A program made the translations under genes and the position numbers. From Rana temporaria (taxonomy: Eukaryota > Chordata > Amphibia > Anura > Ranidae): DNA of 64,000 nt. The notes under the pieces are model-generated. The model was not told the DNA's origin, ran no database searches, and saw only the letters and a list, made by a program, of their open reading frames with translations. Positions 1-12,154 of the stretch are shown in pieces. Positions within the stretch are counted from its first letter, which is position 1. Each line of letters opens with the position of its first letter. Location of the stretch: contig NC_053491.1 of NCBI RefSeq assembly GCF_905171775.1, positions 404,574,838 to 404,638,837 of the forward strand. The letters run 5' to 3'.

Positions 1-171
1 CGTAATTGCATGTTGTAGCTGAATATAATAGAAGCGCATGGTCTGTGGGGCCCCATACTTAGTTTGACAATATTTCATATTTAGCTGACAAAAAAACTAA
101 AATATACAAGAAGCTTCCATGTGCCAGTATGTGCAGTGTATTCTGGGCTGTCCAATAGGAAAGCCCAGCAC

Positions 172-1606
172 TAGTGTTGAGCAGAATATGCCATATTCGA
201 TTTCGCGATATATCTCGAATATATATTCGAATATTCGAGATATATTCGCTAAATTCGAATATTCGTGATATTTTATCGAAAGTAAATAATTGCGATTTTT
301 CGCTATTGCGAATGCGAAAATAATTGCGATTTTTTGATAACTGCGGTAGGAGCACTCTGATTGGCTCAGAATATTCGTGATATTTTATCGAAATATCGCA
401 ACATGCGAATGCGATATTTATTGCGCAATTTCGAGAAATGCTGGAGGAGCGCTCTGATTGGCTCAGAATATTCGTGATATTTTATCGAAATATCGCAACA
501 TGCGAATGCGATATTTATTGCGCAATTTCGACAAATGCTGTAGGAGCACTCTGATTGGCTCAGAATATTCGTGATATTTTACAATACAAAATAATTGCGA
601 ATATTCGGCAAATGCGGAAGGAGCACTCTGATTGGCTCAGAATATTCTTGATATTTTACAATACAAAATAATTGCGAATATTCGGCAAATGCAGAAGGAG
701 CACTCTGATTGGCTCAGAATATTCTTGATATTTTACAATACAAAATAATTGCGAATATTCGGCAAATGCGGAAGGAGCACTCTGATTGGCTCAGAATATT
801 CGTGATATTTTACAATAGAAAATAAAAAGTGTTTTGCATTGGTGGTGATTCTTTACTCTATCCATCTGTCACAGCCATTTGTCAATCAAACACCTTGAAG
901 ATTGAACACGTTCATGCTGCATGCTTTGGACTTTTTTTCACTTCACATATCAGACATTTTTATGAAAGATTATTTTTCTATTATTGGGACTATATTTCTT
1001 TATATATTTGTTTCACTGTGTATTTCACAAGTTATTTGCGCTTGCTTATTTTATAATTTGCCCACATGTCTTGTCACTAGACATATTTTTTATTCTTGTA
1101 GAGCGACTCCATTTTCTGTCTTGTATTAATTTATGTTGTATAACATTTTTGAGTTGCTGCTGTATTCTCCCCTTTTTTAAGGTATGCGCAATTTTTTCCT
1201 TCTTACAAAAAATAATAATATCAAACATACAAATATTCATAACATACACATACACAAAGCCCCCCCCCCTTTTGCATCAGAGACAATCAGAGTTCTCCTA
1301 CCACAGTTATCGAAAATTCGCAATCATTTTCGCATTCGCAATAGCGAAAAATCGCAATTTTTTTTTTTTCAATTTGGCAACATAAAAGGATCGCCTCAGC
1401 TTAGCTACTCGGCCCAGGGTCTCTAATCATACCAGCAATGCTTTTAGACGTCGATAGGATGTGATCTGTTTTAAAAATCAAATTGAAAAAATGCGAATAT
1501 TCGGAATTGCGAATATTCACCGCGAAATTCGAAATATAGCGCGATTTCTCGAATATGCTATATTCGAGTCGAATATTCGCAATGCGAATATTCGTGAGCA
1601 ACACTA
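172..1606. mobile_element. hAT-like non-autonomous element, 1435 bp
   Basis: Both ends begin with the same inverted word TAGTGTTG, left at 172 and right (reverse complement) ending at 1606. It is flanked by a perfect 8-bp direct repeat CCCAGCAC at 164-171 and 1607-1614. An 8-bp duplication and a YAGTG-type terminus are hallmarks of hAT elements. The interior is AT-rich, full of GAATATTCG and GCGAATGCGA palindromic words on both flanks, with a non-repetitive centre (830-1290). No transposase frame is present, so it would need one supplied in trans. Confidence 0.85.
348..820. repeat. Tandem array inside the hAT-like element, 97-bp then 77-bp units
   Basis: The word AGGAGCRCTCTGATTGGCTC recurs with starts at about 348, 445, 542, 619, 696 and 773. 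The spacings are 97, 97, 77, 77 and 77 bp. The 97-bp units carry an extra stretch with GCGATATTTATTGCGC; the 77-bp units carry ACAATACAAAATAATTGCG instead. Each unit contains ATTGG followed 4 bp later by GAATATTC. Confidence 0.85.
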
Positions 1607-1667
1607 CCCAGCACTAGCTCTGTCTGGGTTCATTGCTCCTTCAGGTTGAAGATTAAGTATTGACTGG

Positions 1668-2040
1668 TGTTGATTTACTGATACTGGAGAGTGCAAAATA
1701 TGTTCCAGCTCTGCATAGAAATCAATCAGCTTCCAAGTTTTTTGGCATATTGCAGGTGCATTTTGCGTTTTTACAATAAACATCTTTAAACCATTGAAGT
1801 CTATGGAACCAAAAAACAGAAAAAAAAACCTGACCCTTTCCATAAAATGCACAGATGTGAACTACATCCAAAGGAAACCATGTTAATTGGACTGTAGTGT
1901 GTTTTTGCAAAGCTGGAAATGCACTCAAAAATGCATAGGTGTGAACCAGGCCTTATTGAACAAGTTGAAGTTAGAAGCTGATTGGCTACCATGCACAGCT
2001 GTACCAGATGTTGAACTCTCCAGTTTTAGTAAATCAACCC
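1668..2040. mobile_element. Short inverted-repeat element, interrupted
   Basis: The ends are inverted copies: left TTGATTTACTGATACTGGAG from about 1669, and right, read on the minus strand, GGTTGATTTACTAAAACTGG. The left half runs to about 1740 and the right half resumes about 1960. The middle is a second element. A related degenerate copy lies at 39703-39838. Exact ends and target duplication were not resolved. Confidence 0.55.
1743..1959. mobile_element. Nested short element, related to 26381-26532
   Basis: The right end AAATGCATAGGTGTGAACCA followed by GGCCTTA, and the interior words AGGAAACCATGTTAATTGGA and CTGTAGTG, match the palindromic element at 26381-26532. The left terminus is degraded (GCAGGTGCATTTTGCG). 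It separates the two halves of the element at 1668-2040. Confidence 0.5.
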
Positions 2041-2159
2041 CGCAGTCTTTACTTGATGGGGAAGGGGGTGTGGGTATTTTCTGGAATGTATCTCAAGTGT
2101 ATTACTGGCATCAACTAATGTTATGTCCTGTAATAGAAATAAAAAGAAAAGGTACTGGA

Positions 2160-2482
2160 AAGTTGCAAACAGGTAAATATTTATTTATTACAGGTAATTA
2201 TATAGTGCTAACAATTTTACGCAGCTCTTTACATGTATTTTGAACATTCACATCAGTCCCTGCCCTCAAGGAGCTTACAATCTAAGGTCCCTAACTCACA
2301 TTCATACATTAGACAGGAGACATTTAACCTACCAGAATATCTTTGGAGTGTGGGAGGAAACCCTCACAGGCACAGGGAAAACATGCAAATTCCAAACAGG
2401 TAGTGTCGTGGTTGGTAATTTAAAATGACAACCCTAGTGCTACCAGGTGGAAGTGCTAACCACTTACTTACTGTGCTACCAA
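2160..2482 (-). mobile_element. tRNA-headed SINE, minus strand
   Basis: Read on the minus strand it starts with GGTAGCACAGTAAGTAAGTG and GTTAGCAC, like a tRNA-derived A-box head. It passes through TTTGCATGTTTTCCCTGTGC and GGTTTCCTCCCACACTCCAA, a body widespread in fish and amphibian SINEs. It ends in TATAATTACCTGTAATAAAT with an A/T-rich tail. The second promoter box is poorly preserved. A 3'-half copy is at 5690-5830. Confidence 0.7.
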
Positions 2483-2506
2483 TATATGAAATATGTACAT
2501 ACAATA

Positions 2507-3689
2507 TGTAGCAAGGGCCCAGAACCCTAGAGGCCTAATCGTAACCTCCAGAGTCAGGGAGAGCTGACATCCTTATTTGAACAAAAGAGATTTATTGTCT
2601 CTAAACAAGAACTGGTGGAGAGAGGGTTAGGGCTTGAACACCCTTAGGCAGATGTAATAGCAATTGGCAGACTCAGAGACAAAATAGGCAGACAGCTATA
2701 TAGGTTGTGGGCGTTTAAGCTGGTTGCAACATCTATATTTATAGAACTGCTATCTCCTATGGCAACTGAACTTGTAGGTTGACTTCAACACAGATCTGTA
2801 CACATTCCAGACTTGGTATCTCCATTGTGTAGGACCTGGCCTCCATCTCACAGCTTCCCACTGTAGCTTTTCTCACTGAGCTCCCAGTCTTCCCACCAGA
2901 CCTTCAGATCCCCTGAACTCTTCCCCAGCTAACAAGCTTTACACTCCAAGTGTCACTCACGCTACCTGCTGGGTCCCTGGCTTGGTTCTCATCTAACCCA
3001 CTGAATCCTCTTCAAGTGTCACCTACACTCACCCGCTGGGTCCCTGACTTGAATGCTGAAGCTTTCCCAACTTGTTCACCATCCCTAGCTGCTCTGTTAC
3101 TTCTTCAGACTTTACAAACATGACCTCTTATAACAGTAGTAGCTGTCCCTTACTGATGACGGTGTCCTCTTTATCTCTGTCCGCTGGTTCTCACTTGCCT
3201 CTGGTAACAGGAGTGATCGTCCCATGTGGCAACTGCTTCTCCTTCACCTCTGGCAACACTCGGTTGGCCACCCGGCTGAATCTCTGTAATGATCAGGCTC
3301 CCCTTCGGGCTGAACCTCTACATACAGGGCTAGGCCTCAGGCTTAGGCCTAACCTTCAGCTGCTGCTTCACATAAGCCCCCAGGCCCCAGCCTGGGGCTA
3401 AAAGAACACCGATCACCTGACTCATTCCCCTTAAATAGACTTTTCCAGCATGCTTAGCCACAAATATGATTGGCCGAGAAATTATATATATTCACAACCT
3501 GAACTCACTGTGGGCTTGTCATTCTAATGCCAAAGGCAGCAGTGCCACCTATTGACAGAAGAGAGAAATCCACCAGATTCAGGCTTAGAGCTAAAAAAGT
3601 CAGTGGATACAACTACCAATTAGCTAGGCTAATCACCGCCTAGCATAACTAAATGTATTAGCAATCCTGCCTAATACCAGGGTGCTACA
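2507..3689 (-). mobile_element. Solo LTR 1 (1183 bp)
   Basis: It begins TGTAGCA and ends TGCTACA, so it has TG..CA ends inside a short inverted repeat. It is flanked by the 4-bp repeat AATA at 2503-2506 and 3690-3693. No internal coding region follows. Minus orientation is suggested by a TATTTAAGG box (about 3430-3439) and AATAAA near the opposite end (about 2591), both on the minus strand. The short AT-only duplication makes the boundary less certain than for solo LTR 3. Confidence 0.65.
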
Positions 3690-4706
3690 AATATTTTTAA
3701 TTTACCTGACAAAAACACAAAAACTGTTTTTTTTTTTCTTTCTTTCTTTACTCCTGAACATAATACATAAATAAAAAATAAAAAAACTGAAACCATTGTT
3801 CATTCCTTTTCACTTCTTCATTGCAATTTTTTGGTTGAACACCCACATCTACTATCTTGTGCAACTGGCTGATTTGATATCCCATTTTACTATCATATAC
3901 CAAGCAACAAATTCTACAGAAAGCACCTGCTTCTCTATTTTGTCCATGGCCCTGCTAAATTTTGCTGCATCTTGTATTTTTATGCTGGTTTTGTTCATTG
4001 AACGTGTTCTGGCTTGTTCAGTTTTCAATGACTAGAAGATTTGAAGATTGTATCGCTTCCTAATAATAGGTAAAAATCAGCAGATTTACTAGACTGTAAA
4101 AATTGTATTTTTATGGTCAGCAAAGGGAATAGCAATTCATTCATTCTTTCATTCATTCATGTTTTGCTTAAAAAAAAAAAACAACTGACAGTGTTGCTTT
4201 GTTGGAGTATAAATCTCAACATATTTCTTTGACACCGTAGACTGCTTGTGGGTTCTCTTGAAAGATGCAGTGTTGTTTGAAAGTGAATATAAAACACTCA
4301 AAATGTGAGGAGCATAAATATTGCAGTAGCCCCTTATGAAATTATGCTTAGTTTTACCCCTGGGTCTTCTAAAACAGAACCCATAATACTTATCCTAGGC
4401 GTTCCAGTAATGCAGATTAGAAAACACTTTTATTGAAAAGCTTTTTTTCCTTCTATGGTTTGTCTTCAATTTGTAGCAACTGTCCAATGCATTGCTGTAT
4501 TTACAGCTCATGTGCCCATCCTTCCATTTTTGTTTTAATATGTTAAATAGCCGGTTGCCATGGCACATATTGCATGACATACACAGTGTTTACATTATGA
4601 TTGACTTAAAAGGTCAGAAAAAGGGAAAAATACATGTTTATAGATAAGTGAGGAAAGTATGATAAGCAGCAATATAAATTATAGGGGCCATACCGGGAAA
4701 TAAGAA
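3690..4706. other. No gene seen
   Basis: AT-rich unique-looking DNA with short T/C and CATT runs (3725-3750, 4139-4160). Short open frames show no recognisable domain, and I assign nothing here. Confidence 0.5.
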
Positions 4707-5454
4707 CAGCCTTTCTCAACCTGTTTACCTCCAAGGAACCCTTGAAATAATGTTCAGGTCTTGGGTAACCTTTGCTAAAAAAAAAGAATTAATTGGGGAT
4801 TAGTGGGAAAAATGCCTTTAACTTTTGTGCTTATTGGAAAGAGTCTTTACAGTGGTGGTCAGAATGCCACTCTTACACACTGCTAAAAAATGGTATCATG
4901 CTACTGACTTTTTTTAAGTGGTGTTGGACCAGGTCTATCAGATGGGAAGTCAATCAGCTACAGCTCAAGGAACCTCTAGAAACCCTTTAGAGCAGTGGTC
5001 TCCAAACTGTGGCCCGGGGGGCCAGATGCGGCCCTTTGCTTGCCCTTATCTGGCCCTTGGGGCACTATTCCTCCCACTGACGCCAACTATGGGGCACCAT
5101 TCTTCCTACTGACACCAATGATAGGATACCCTTATTTCTACTGACCGCAATTATAGGATACTATTCTTCCTACTGACCCCAATGATAGGATACTATTCTT
5201 CCTACTGACCCTGATGATAGGATACTATTCTTCCTACTGACACCAATGATAGGATACTATTCTTACTACTAACACCAATAATAGGATACTATTCTTCCTA
5301 CTGACACCAATGATAGGGTACTATTCCTCCTACTAACACAAACATCTGGCCCCCTTAAAGTCTGAAGGAGTGTAAACTGGCTCTTTGTTTAACATGTTAT
5401 AGACCCCCTACTCTAGAGGAACCCTATGATTCAAACTCTAGTTGGGAATGGCTG
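4707..5454. mobile_element. hAT-like element with internal insertion
   Basis: The terminal inverted repeat is CAGCCTTTCTCAACCTG on the left and, reverse-complemented, CAGCCATTCCCAACTAG on the right. CAG..CTG ends suit hAT. The 8 bp on each side do not match, so the target duplication is lost or the ends are misplaced. A second unit starting CAGTGGTCTCCAAACTGTGG at 4993 is inserted within it and carries the minisatellite. Confidence 0.6.
5077..5345. repeat. 32-bp minisatellite, about 8 copies
   Basis: The unit starts ACTGACACCAATGATAGGAT and continues ACTATTCTTCCT, 32 bp in all, repeated about eight times with scattered substitutions. The first copy is the most diverged. Confidence 0.85.
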
Positions 5455-5689
5455 TTCTTGAATATAAAAAATAAATAAAAATAAAAATAGCAACTTTTGT
5501 AAGGGTTTTAAAATGTTTTAATTTGATGATACTTTTGTTCACCTATGGTTATCTGCTGCTATCATAGATGTGCAAGGGTGCTGAGATGCACAACTCCTGC
5601 CAGCTTGAAGGGAATGGAGAATTTGTGATGGCAGAGTAGCATGTTGTTTCTTATTGTATTCCATTTTATAAAAGTGCTCCAATTATTTA

Positions 5690-5830
5690 TTTATTATTAT
5701 TTATTACAGGTATTTTGGTATTTAATAGTGCCATCGATTTATGCAGTGCTTTACATATGTATTATACATTCACATCAGTCTCTGCCCTCAAGGAGCTTAA
5801 AGTCTAAGGTCCCTAACTCGCATTCATAAC
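5690..5830 (-). mobile_element. SINE 3' fragment, minus strand
   Basis: Same tail half as the SINE at 2160-2482: plus-strand words ACATTCACATCAGT and TGCCCTCAAGGAGCTTA, next to a TTATTATTTATTA tail. The tRNA-like head is missing, consistent with 5' truncation. Confidence 0.7.
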
Positions 5831-7009
5831 AACAGCCTTGTAAGGCGCTAGACTGACTTCACCTTGATGACAAGTCCACCGCCATGATTGATCCAGATAT
5901 CAATAGTCATTTAAAAGGGCTGTCTCAAAATGAACACTGGGATAGTGGCGAGAAACACATGAAAACATAACAATGACAAGGCGCTCCTGAAATGACACAT
6001 GGGTGTCAAATATGCATGATATGATAAGACCTCAAAGGTCTGACTGCCAGTGATATCAAAAGCCCAGAAGCACAGAGGACATTGTATCCATTAAAACAGT
6101 CTTGGTCTATTCCACACATGATTAAATACTATACCACAGGCATGTAGGATATGTTGGGGAACCAGGTTATCGATGAGGACCATAGGATCCATGTTGGAAC
6201 ATTCTTGAAGGCTGCAGCAAGGAGGGGGGTGGGTCTACGTCACCGGAAGTAGACGTCACTGGAACCAGGAAGTCTGTGGTGGACACTCAGACTGGGACAC
6301 ACCAGAGAATTATGCCGCAACATGTTATTCTGGCAACTGGCATGATTTTACAGTTCCATTATTTTAATATAAGCTGGAAATTTTATTGAATTTCCCAAAA
6401 AAGCCTGGCTAAATTATTGGCATCATCCTATTCTGACTCATTGCTAAGTTGTTGCTAAGACACTGACAGCTGGAATGGAGGAGATAGTGGGCCACACATG
6501 TGTGGTGGTTTGAGAGAGCTTGCTTCTGTGTTGGTGGGGGTGAGCATTAATGGCTGGTAGTTTCTTAGAAACATCCTAGCAACATGGTAGAACAGGATTA
6601 TGCCATATCTGGGAGTATTTCCACTAGGGTTCATGAGGTACATAGATGGCCTATACCCAAAATCATATTTCAACTTTGGTTAAAGCTGCACAGTTTGATT
6701 TTATCTACATACACCTTTACCTGCAAAGACAGTTTTTTTTTGTTTTAAATGGACTAACCTTTTAAAGCTTAAAGATTTTTGTAATTAGATTTACCTATAC
6801 AGTGCTTTAAAGAACGCCATATACAGGCCAATTAAAGCAATTCATTCATCCAATTCAGATTACACTGAGGACAGCCCAGCACTGTAGTGGTGTAACAATT
6901 AGCACTCCTGGTCATCGGTAGTGATTATTATTATTAATACAGAAAATTATTTACATGCATGTAGAAGGCTTTTTCAGATTGATAGCTGATTGTTCTCCTT
7001 TCCATGGTA
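5831..7009. other. No gene seen
   Basis: Mostly unclassified DNA. A GC-richer patch near 6215-6300 repeats GTAGACGTCAC-type words. No supported element boundary or exon. Confidence 0.45.
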
Positions 7010-7430
7010 GGAACGAAGGCAACGCGCATTTTGCAGCGTATGTCCAGGGAGAATGCGACAGATCTCAGCGACAGATGTGAAGGACGGACAGCTGTGCTAC
7101 CACCTGCTGTTCTCAGCCAGAGATCTGGCCTTCTATGGCCAGCCTAATAAAAATCCCCTCTAATATATTAATGACAGGGACTGCCTTAACATACTATTAT
7201 TGCTTTTTCACTGCCACTAATGGCCTGAAATTGTAGCCAGATCTGTTTTTTACTAATTAAATTGTTTCAAACAGCTCCTGCCCTTGTGGAAAGCAACATG
7301 TCTGCTTTAATTGTTGGCTTTTTATCCTCTTTGTTATACTATAATGTCATTAGTTACAGAGCTCGATTATCAACTTCATGTTCCTGCCAGTTTAGGATTA
7401 AACAATAAAGACCAATATCTGTGAAAGATG
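7010..7430. other. Candidate conserved non-coding block
   Basis: Unique sequence without repeat-family words. A 150-bp GC-balanced part (7010-7150) is followed by AT-rich DNA with TAAT-type words (CTTTAATTGTTGGC, TAATGTCATTAG). It could be a regulatory element or an unrecognised exon. No long frame with plausible splice sites was found. This is a judgement from composition only. Confidence 0.3.
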
Positions 7431-7501
7431 TATTTTCATGGATGTTCTATGGTGTCTGGGTTATTACAAACTGCAAGCCTTGCATAAAATATTAGAATTG
7501 G

Positions 7502-7577
<76 letters not shown>
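7502..7577. repeat. (GATA)n microsatellite
   Basis: About 19 uninterrupted copies of GATA/ATAG. Confidence 0.98.
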
Positions 7578-7578
<1 letters not shown>

Positions 7579-9599
7579 GCTATACCATGTAATTTTCTTT
7601 CCTCAAAATAATACCTGGTGATCCTGCCACGATGGTCCTCTGTTATAGAGTCACAATGCTCTTGTCTTATCTCCAAGCTGTGTTGCGGCTGGTTAGGTCA
7701 TCCAGAGCACTTACCCCATTTATGGCGGGCAGCACTTCACCTGGGCGACAGGCGGTGGGCATAATGGGTGGCTTCTCCTTCCCCTGCTCTCCTTATTCCG
7801 TCTCCTCCCTCCTCCCCCTCCTCCTCTGCGGCCAACTGGAAATGCTTCTCCTTTCGGCCAATCAGGAAACGGGTCTCAGACCCGCTTTCTGTTTGGCCGG
7901 GTGGAGAAGTAGTGTGAAAATAGCGAATATTCATTCACTTTTATCACACAACTCGGTTCGCAGTGCTCTGTGCCCCAAACCCACCCTATTTTGAAGCCTA
8001 TTAGAGCCTCTACATAGGGGCCAGACGCATGCATGGGGGGGGCATCCCCTAATGGACATGCCGCCCCTGGTCACGCTGCCACACAGATATCTGATGGAGG
8101 CCATTTCAACACAAGCATGGTCCACTGTTGCCACAATCAGGAAACCTACCCTGAAAAAATGTAATGCAGCAGTTGCTGGAGTGCATATAGGGAAGAAGAG
8201 GCAGCAAACAGACTGCAAGAAACCAGCAACTCTGAAATGCAACAATGGCATAAAAATAGGTAAAAACTAGTATTTTTTTTCTTTTTATTCAAGTAACACT
8301 AACCTATCATTTATAATTAAAGAATAACTCCATTCCCCTCTAAGTGATCTATGTACATTAAAAGACAATGATAGTGCAACGCTAAATTAAAAATTATAAA
8401 AAAAAGTCCATATCAAGAAAAGTCCATATGAAGTATCCAGAGGAGGTAATGATACTATAGTGCAGCTAAGTTTGATAAGCATGATGATAACATCACCAAC
8501 ACCGGATCACACAGCCTCTTACCCTCCAGCATAGACCCTCACTACAAAGGTCAAATGCGCAGTGGTCAGCAATCCAGTGATAGCTCCATCATTATTAATC
8601 CACCTCCAGGAATCTCAGACGTCTCCACCAAGGTTTCATGAATCTCATACAGAGACAAAATAAACACTCCTCATGGCATAGAAACCCCAAACAAATGTGT
8701 TTGGTAAAAAGAATAACACTCACATTCTTAGCATAAGATTCTCATTTATCTGTATATAACATCCGGCCTTTCTAACCAGCAAGATGGCCGCTGCGTCCTG
8801 GCATGCAATCACGTCAGACTTCTACAACTCCAAATGCGTTTCGTCTTGAAATGACGTTGTCGGGGGTTGCCCAATGTTTTTTTGTCTGTGCCTAGAGTCA
8901 GTCTAGCAGGAGTCTTTTCATAATTATCAACCAGCTGCTGCACCTGCTATTAGGAGTATCTCACTACAAATTACATTTTTGTTGCACGGGATGCCTGAAT
9001 TCTGACTTGTATCTTAGTACAGACTTCTGGGAAAATCAGTGAGCCAATCACACAAGCAGGAAATGACATATCTGTGTACAGAACACCTCCAGGTAGCCAT
9101 ATTGTATTCCATTTTACAGAAAATGACAGAGCTGCAGATTGAAAAGGGAAGGCCATTTGTAATAACATCCAAATACAATATGACCTGTGTCGCAACTGTA
9201 TATGCTATATTATTATTTTTTATTTGCTATTTTTTTTCCCCATGAAAGGGGAGTTACCCTTTAAGCGTTTTTGTGCTAATTTCTCTATGTCTGACGACGC
9301 CTTGTTACACCTGACAATGCAGAATCCATTGGACAATAAGAAAAAATGGGATTCTGCATTGTCACAAGTGTGTCCCTGTTCACACTTGTACACTCAGTCA
9401 CTTTATGCTCAAAAAACAGATGAACTTTTTTTAGGGCATTCAGGAATTGCTGGTCCCATAGACTTCAATTGGAGTGCCTGTAAATGTGCGTTATTTGTGC
9501 TTTTTTTTATGTTTTTATGCATGTTTTTGTGCCTGAGGAACCCTTTTCCTCCTATAGAATTGCTCTCCTCCCCTAGTTCAGCCCAACCTGTACCTGTAA
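7578..9599. other. No gene; unclassified repeats
   Basis: 7680-8250 is GC-rich with pyrimidine runs. 8360-8900 carries GATGGCCGCTGCGTCCTGGC and CAAATGCGTTTCGTCTTGAA, resembling a repeat whose relative may lie at 52400-52860. 9262-9590 has GTTTTTATGCATG-type words like short DNA transposons. No terminus pair or coding signal was resolved. Confidence 0.4.
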
Positions 9600-9953
9600 G
9601 GCCCCTTTCATGCTGGCAGAGATTTTCTTGCTGATCCCCACTAAGCAGGTGAAAGACAGGGCCGTGCACGCTCCACTGATGCAGAGCAGACAGAGCCTGC
9701 TGTCCTCTATGGACTGTGTGATGGAAACGGACCGCCTGTCCATTTCTATCAAACTGTCATTTGAACCAATGCACCAGACAGATGGGAAACAGATCCCCAT
9801 CCATCTGTTTTTTAGTGACTAGGATCGGATCGGATGTCAGAGAGTGCCAACGGACACAGAAATCTACTCCATTAAGAATATTGGATGGTTCGATCGGGTC
9901 TGCCTGAAAAATTGACAGGTGGACCCGATTGGTCTGTAAGTGTGAAAGGGGCC
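9600..9953. mobile_element. Short element, 354 bp, TAA duplication
   Basis: The inverted ends are GGCCCCTTTCA and TGAAAGGGGCC. A direct repeat TAA flanks it at 9597-9599 and 9954-9956. Three-base TWA duplications are typical of PIF/Harbinger elements; the superfamily is inferred. No coding content. Confidence 0.75.
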
Positions 9954-10124
9954 TAATACACCTGTAATACACTTGTAACACGCCTGAAAAAATGCCTCAA
10001 AACCAACAGGAATATGCCGCTAGTATGTTTGTCTGTGTGAATGTAATGATATCCTTACAAAATAAGGCCTCATCCTCACAGCGTTTTGGCAGAAAGAACG
10101 CTTGATGCTTGTAAACATGTGTAA

Positions 10125-10683
10125 TGCCCTGTACACACATGCCAAAAGCCAACGTTTTTCCCGACGTGATTCCTCTCAAGCCTGCCTTGCATACACACAT
10201 TCAGTCAAAAAAACGCTCGACCAAAGCGCAGTGATGTCCAACACTATAAAGGGGACGTTCCATTCAAATGGCGCCACCCTTTATGCTTCTTTTTCTGATC
10301 CTCGTGTTAATAAAAGTTTGGTGAGAGATGATTCGCGCTTTTCAGTCTTCATGCTTTTCAGTCCGTTACAGCGTGACGAATGTAATATCTCCATTACGAA
10401 CGCTAGTTTTACCAGAACGAGGGCTCCCTTCTCATACTTGATTCTGAGCATGCACATTTTTTTTTCCCCTCGGAAAAGCATACACAAAAGTGGTTTTCGC
10501 GATGAGAAAAAGACTGACGGGAAACAAGATGGGAAAAAAATAGAGCAGGTTAGATTTTTTTTGCGGGCAGTTTTCTCGTCGGAACAACTGCTATGGAGCA
10601 TACACACGGCTGGTTTTCCCGACCAATCAAAAAAATGGGAAATAGCTTTTCTCATTGGGAAAACCGGTCGTGTGTACGAGGCA
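10125..10683. mobile_element. GTACACAC-type short element, family A copy 1
   Basis: Ends TGCCCTGTACACACATGCC and CGTGTGTACGAGGCA, flanked by TAA and TTA. The interior matches copies at 24485-26037 and 32233-32836 in the opposite orientation, for example the shared word CTTTATAGTGTTGG-like / CCCCTTTATAG and GCGCCACCCTTTGGG-type stretches. A 197-residue open frame across it is not a gene: the other copies do not preserve it. Confidence 0.75.
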
Positions 10684-10844
10684 TTAGGCACTTAGGCGTG
10701 TCTAGCGCTTGGGTGTTAAATCATTAAATTCACCAGAATTATAATTTATTACCAATTACCAAGACAAATCTAGCCCTTCTCTAACAGGAAGTCTGATCAC
10801 AGCAGCAAAAAATGGAATTTAGAGATTTGGAGTAGACTTGTTAA

Positions 10845-11433
10845 AGCGGGGGTTCGCGGGAAATGATTTTTTTTTTTTTTTATCTGTGCATCTACCGCTG
10901 TTAATATAGTTATCATTGTACTCACGTGTCTGATTTTCATAGGCATCCGCATGCACATTCGGCCGTAAAGAATCATTTATAAAAGTTTGTCCTGTAAGGT
11001 TCCATCTTGCTTGTGGGCACTGAGAAGCCCACAAGCAAATACTTCCGGGATTCTGCAGGTGTATAATGCCTGATTTCACCTGTTTGCCATCGAGTAAAAT
11101 GGCGGAATTAGATCCGCCCTCATCACGTGACCTGGTTTCCTAGTCATGTGACGAGTAAAATCTTGCGATATCTCGTCATTGTGTGTTAGGAATCGTCTCC
11201 TGGGAAGCGTCACACTCCCAGGAGACACTGCGATCCTGTCCCATGAAACACTGGGCCGCTGAGGAAAAGGGAGACACGCCCACTCCCGCTGGAGGGATAG
11301 CAGGAAGTGGCTGCTATTATCCTCAGAATCAAGGTATGGAACTCGTTTTAAAAATTAAGGATACCGGAATGTAGAAGTAAATATGGAGCAGGTCTGAATA
11401 AGGTCAAGTTGATAGTGAGGGTGAACCTCCGCT
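10845..11433. mobile_element. TTAA-flanked (piggyBac-like) short element, 589 bp
   Basis: The inverted ends are AGCGGGGGTTCGC and (reverse complement of the right) AGCGGAGGTTCAC. TTAA flanks both sides at 10841-10844 and 11434-11437. TTAA target sites are diagnostic of piggyBac-type transposition. No transposase. An 11-bp perfect hairpin lies at 11195-11226. Confidence 0.8.
11195..11226. repeat. Perfect 11-bp hairpin
   Basis: GTCTCCTGGGA at 11195-11205 pairs with TCCCAGGAGAC at 11216-11226, with a 10-nt loop. The same core forms a longer hairpin at 45591-45640. Confidence 0.85.
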
Positions 11434-11639
11434 TTAAGAATGCATACTTGAATAGATTTGTTTTTGTAAACCAGAGTTTTGTGTCACTTCAAGATGTGCT
11501 GCAATATATGCAAGATATGAGCAACTTGTGTTTCTTCTTGTGTTTTGCTGTGAGAATCTTGTGACCTGTGTTTTCTGATAACTGAGGTTAGCCAAGATAT
11601 TTGATTCTGGCTGCATGTTTCTCTGTGTAACATCAGTCA

Positions 11640-11920
11640 GATTTACGATTACGATAGCAGAACACGTGACAATGACAAATGTGGGAATTTCTGGTCTCTC
11701 CTGGATTCATTTTCTATAATGATATACCTGGTTGTTCTGGACACATTGTATCCGGAGAGAGAGGCTAACCACTACTCCGAACCTTCAATAATTAAAGACT
11801 TCCTCTGTCACCAGAGACACAAGCGTGTTCTTTAATTCAAGGCCGTAATTAATTTTCCTGACAGGCTTTCAAAATGGTCAATTGAGATTTCAAAGCTTGT
11901 CTCAGTGGCTTAACTTCCCA
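11640..11920. other. Candidate conserved non-coding block
   Basis: Unique DNA with clustered homeodomain-like words (AATAATTAAAG, GTAATTAATTTTCC, CTTTAATTC) and no repeat termini. Assigned only from composition. Confidence 0.3.
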
Positions 11921-12154
11921 ACCTGGACCCACTTACTTTTTTAACTAACGTTTACATTTTTTATGGGTTTACGAGCAATGTTATATTATATTTAGATATT
12001 TCCTTTACAGCTGTAATGATCTAACCAAGCAATTTCCTGGAGATAATCAGTATATAACATTGTAAAAGGGTTTAGAATCAAAGTGCATATTCCTATTTCA
12101 AGGGAAGATTTGCTTTTTACTTTTTCATTGCCAGGCACCCATTTCCTTAAATAC

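Noticed and set aside
10102..10695. 197-residue open frame
   Set aside because: It spans a family A short transposon almost end to end; the other two copies do not keep the frame, and it has no domain.
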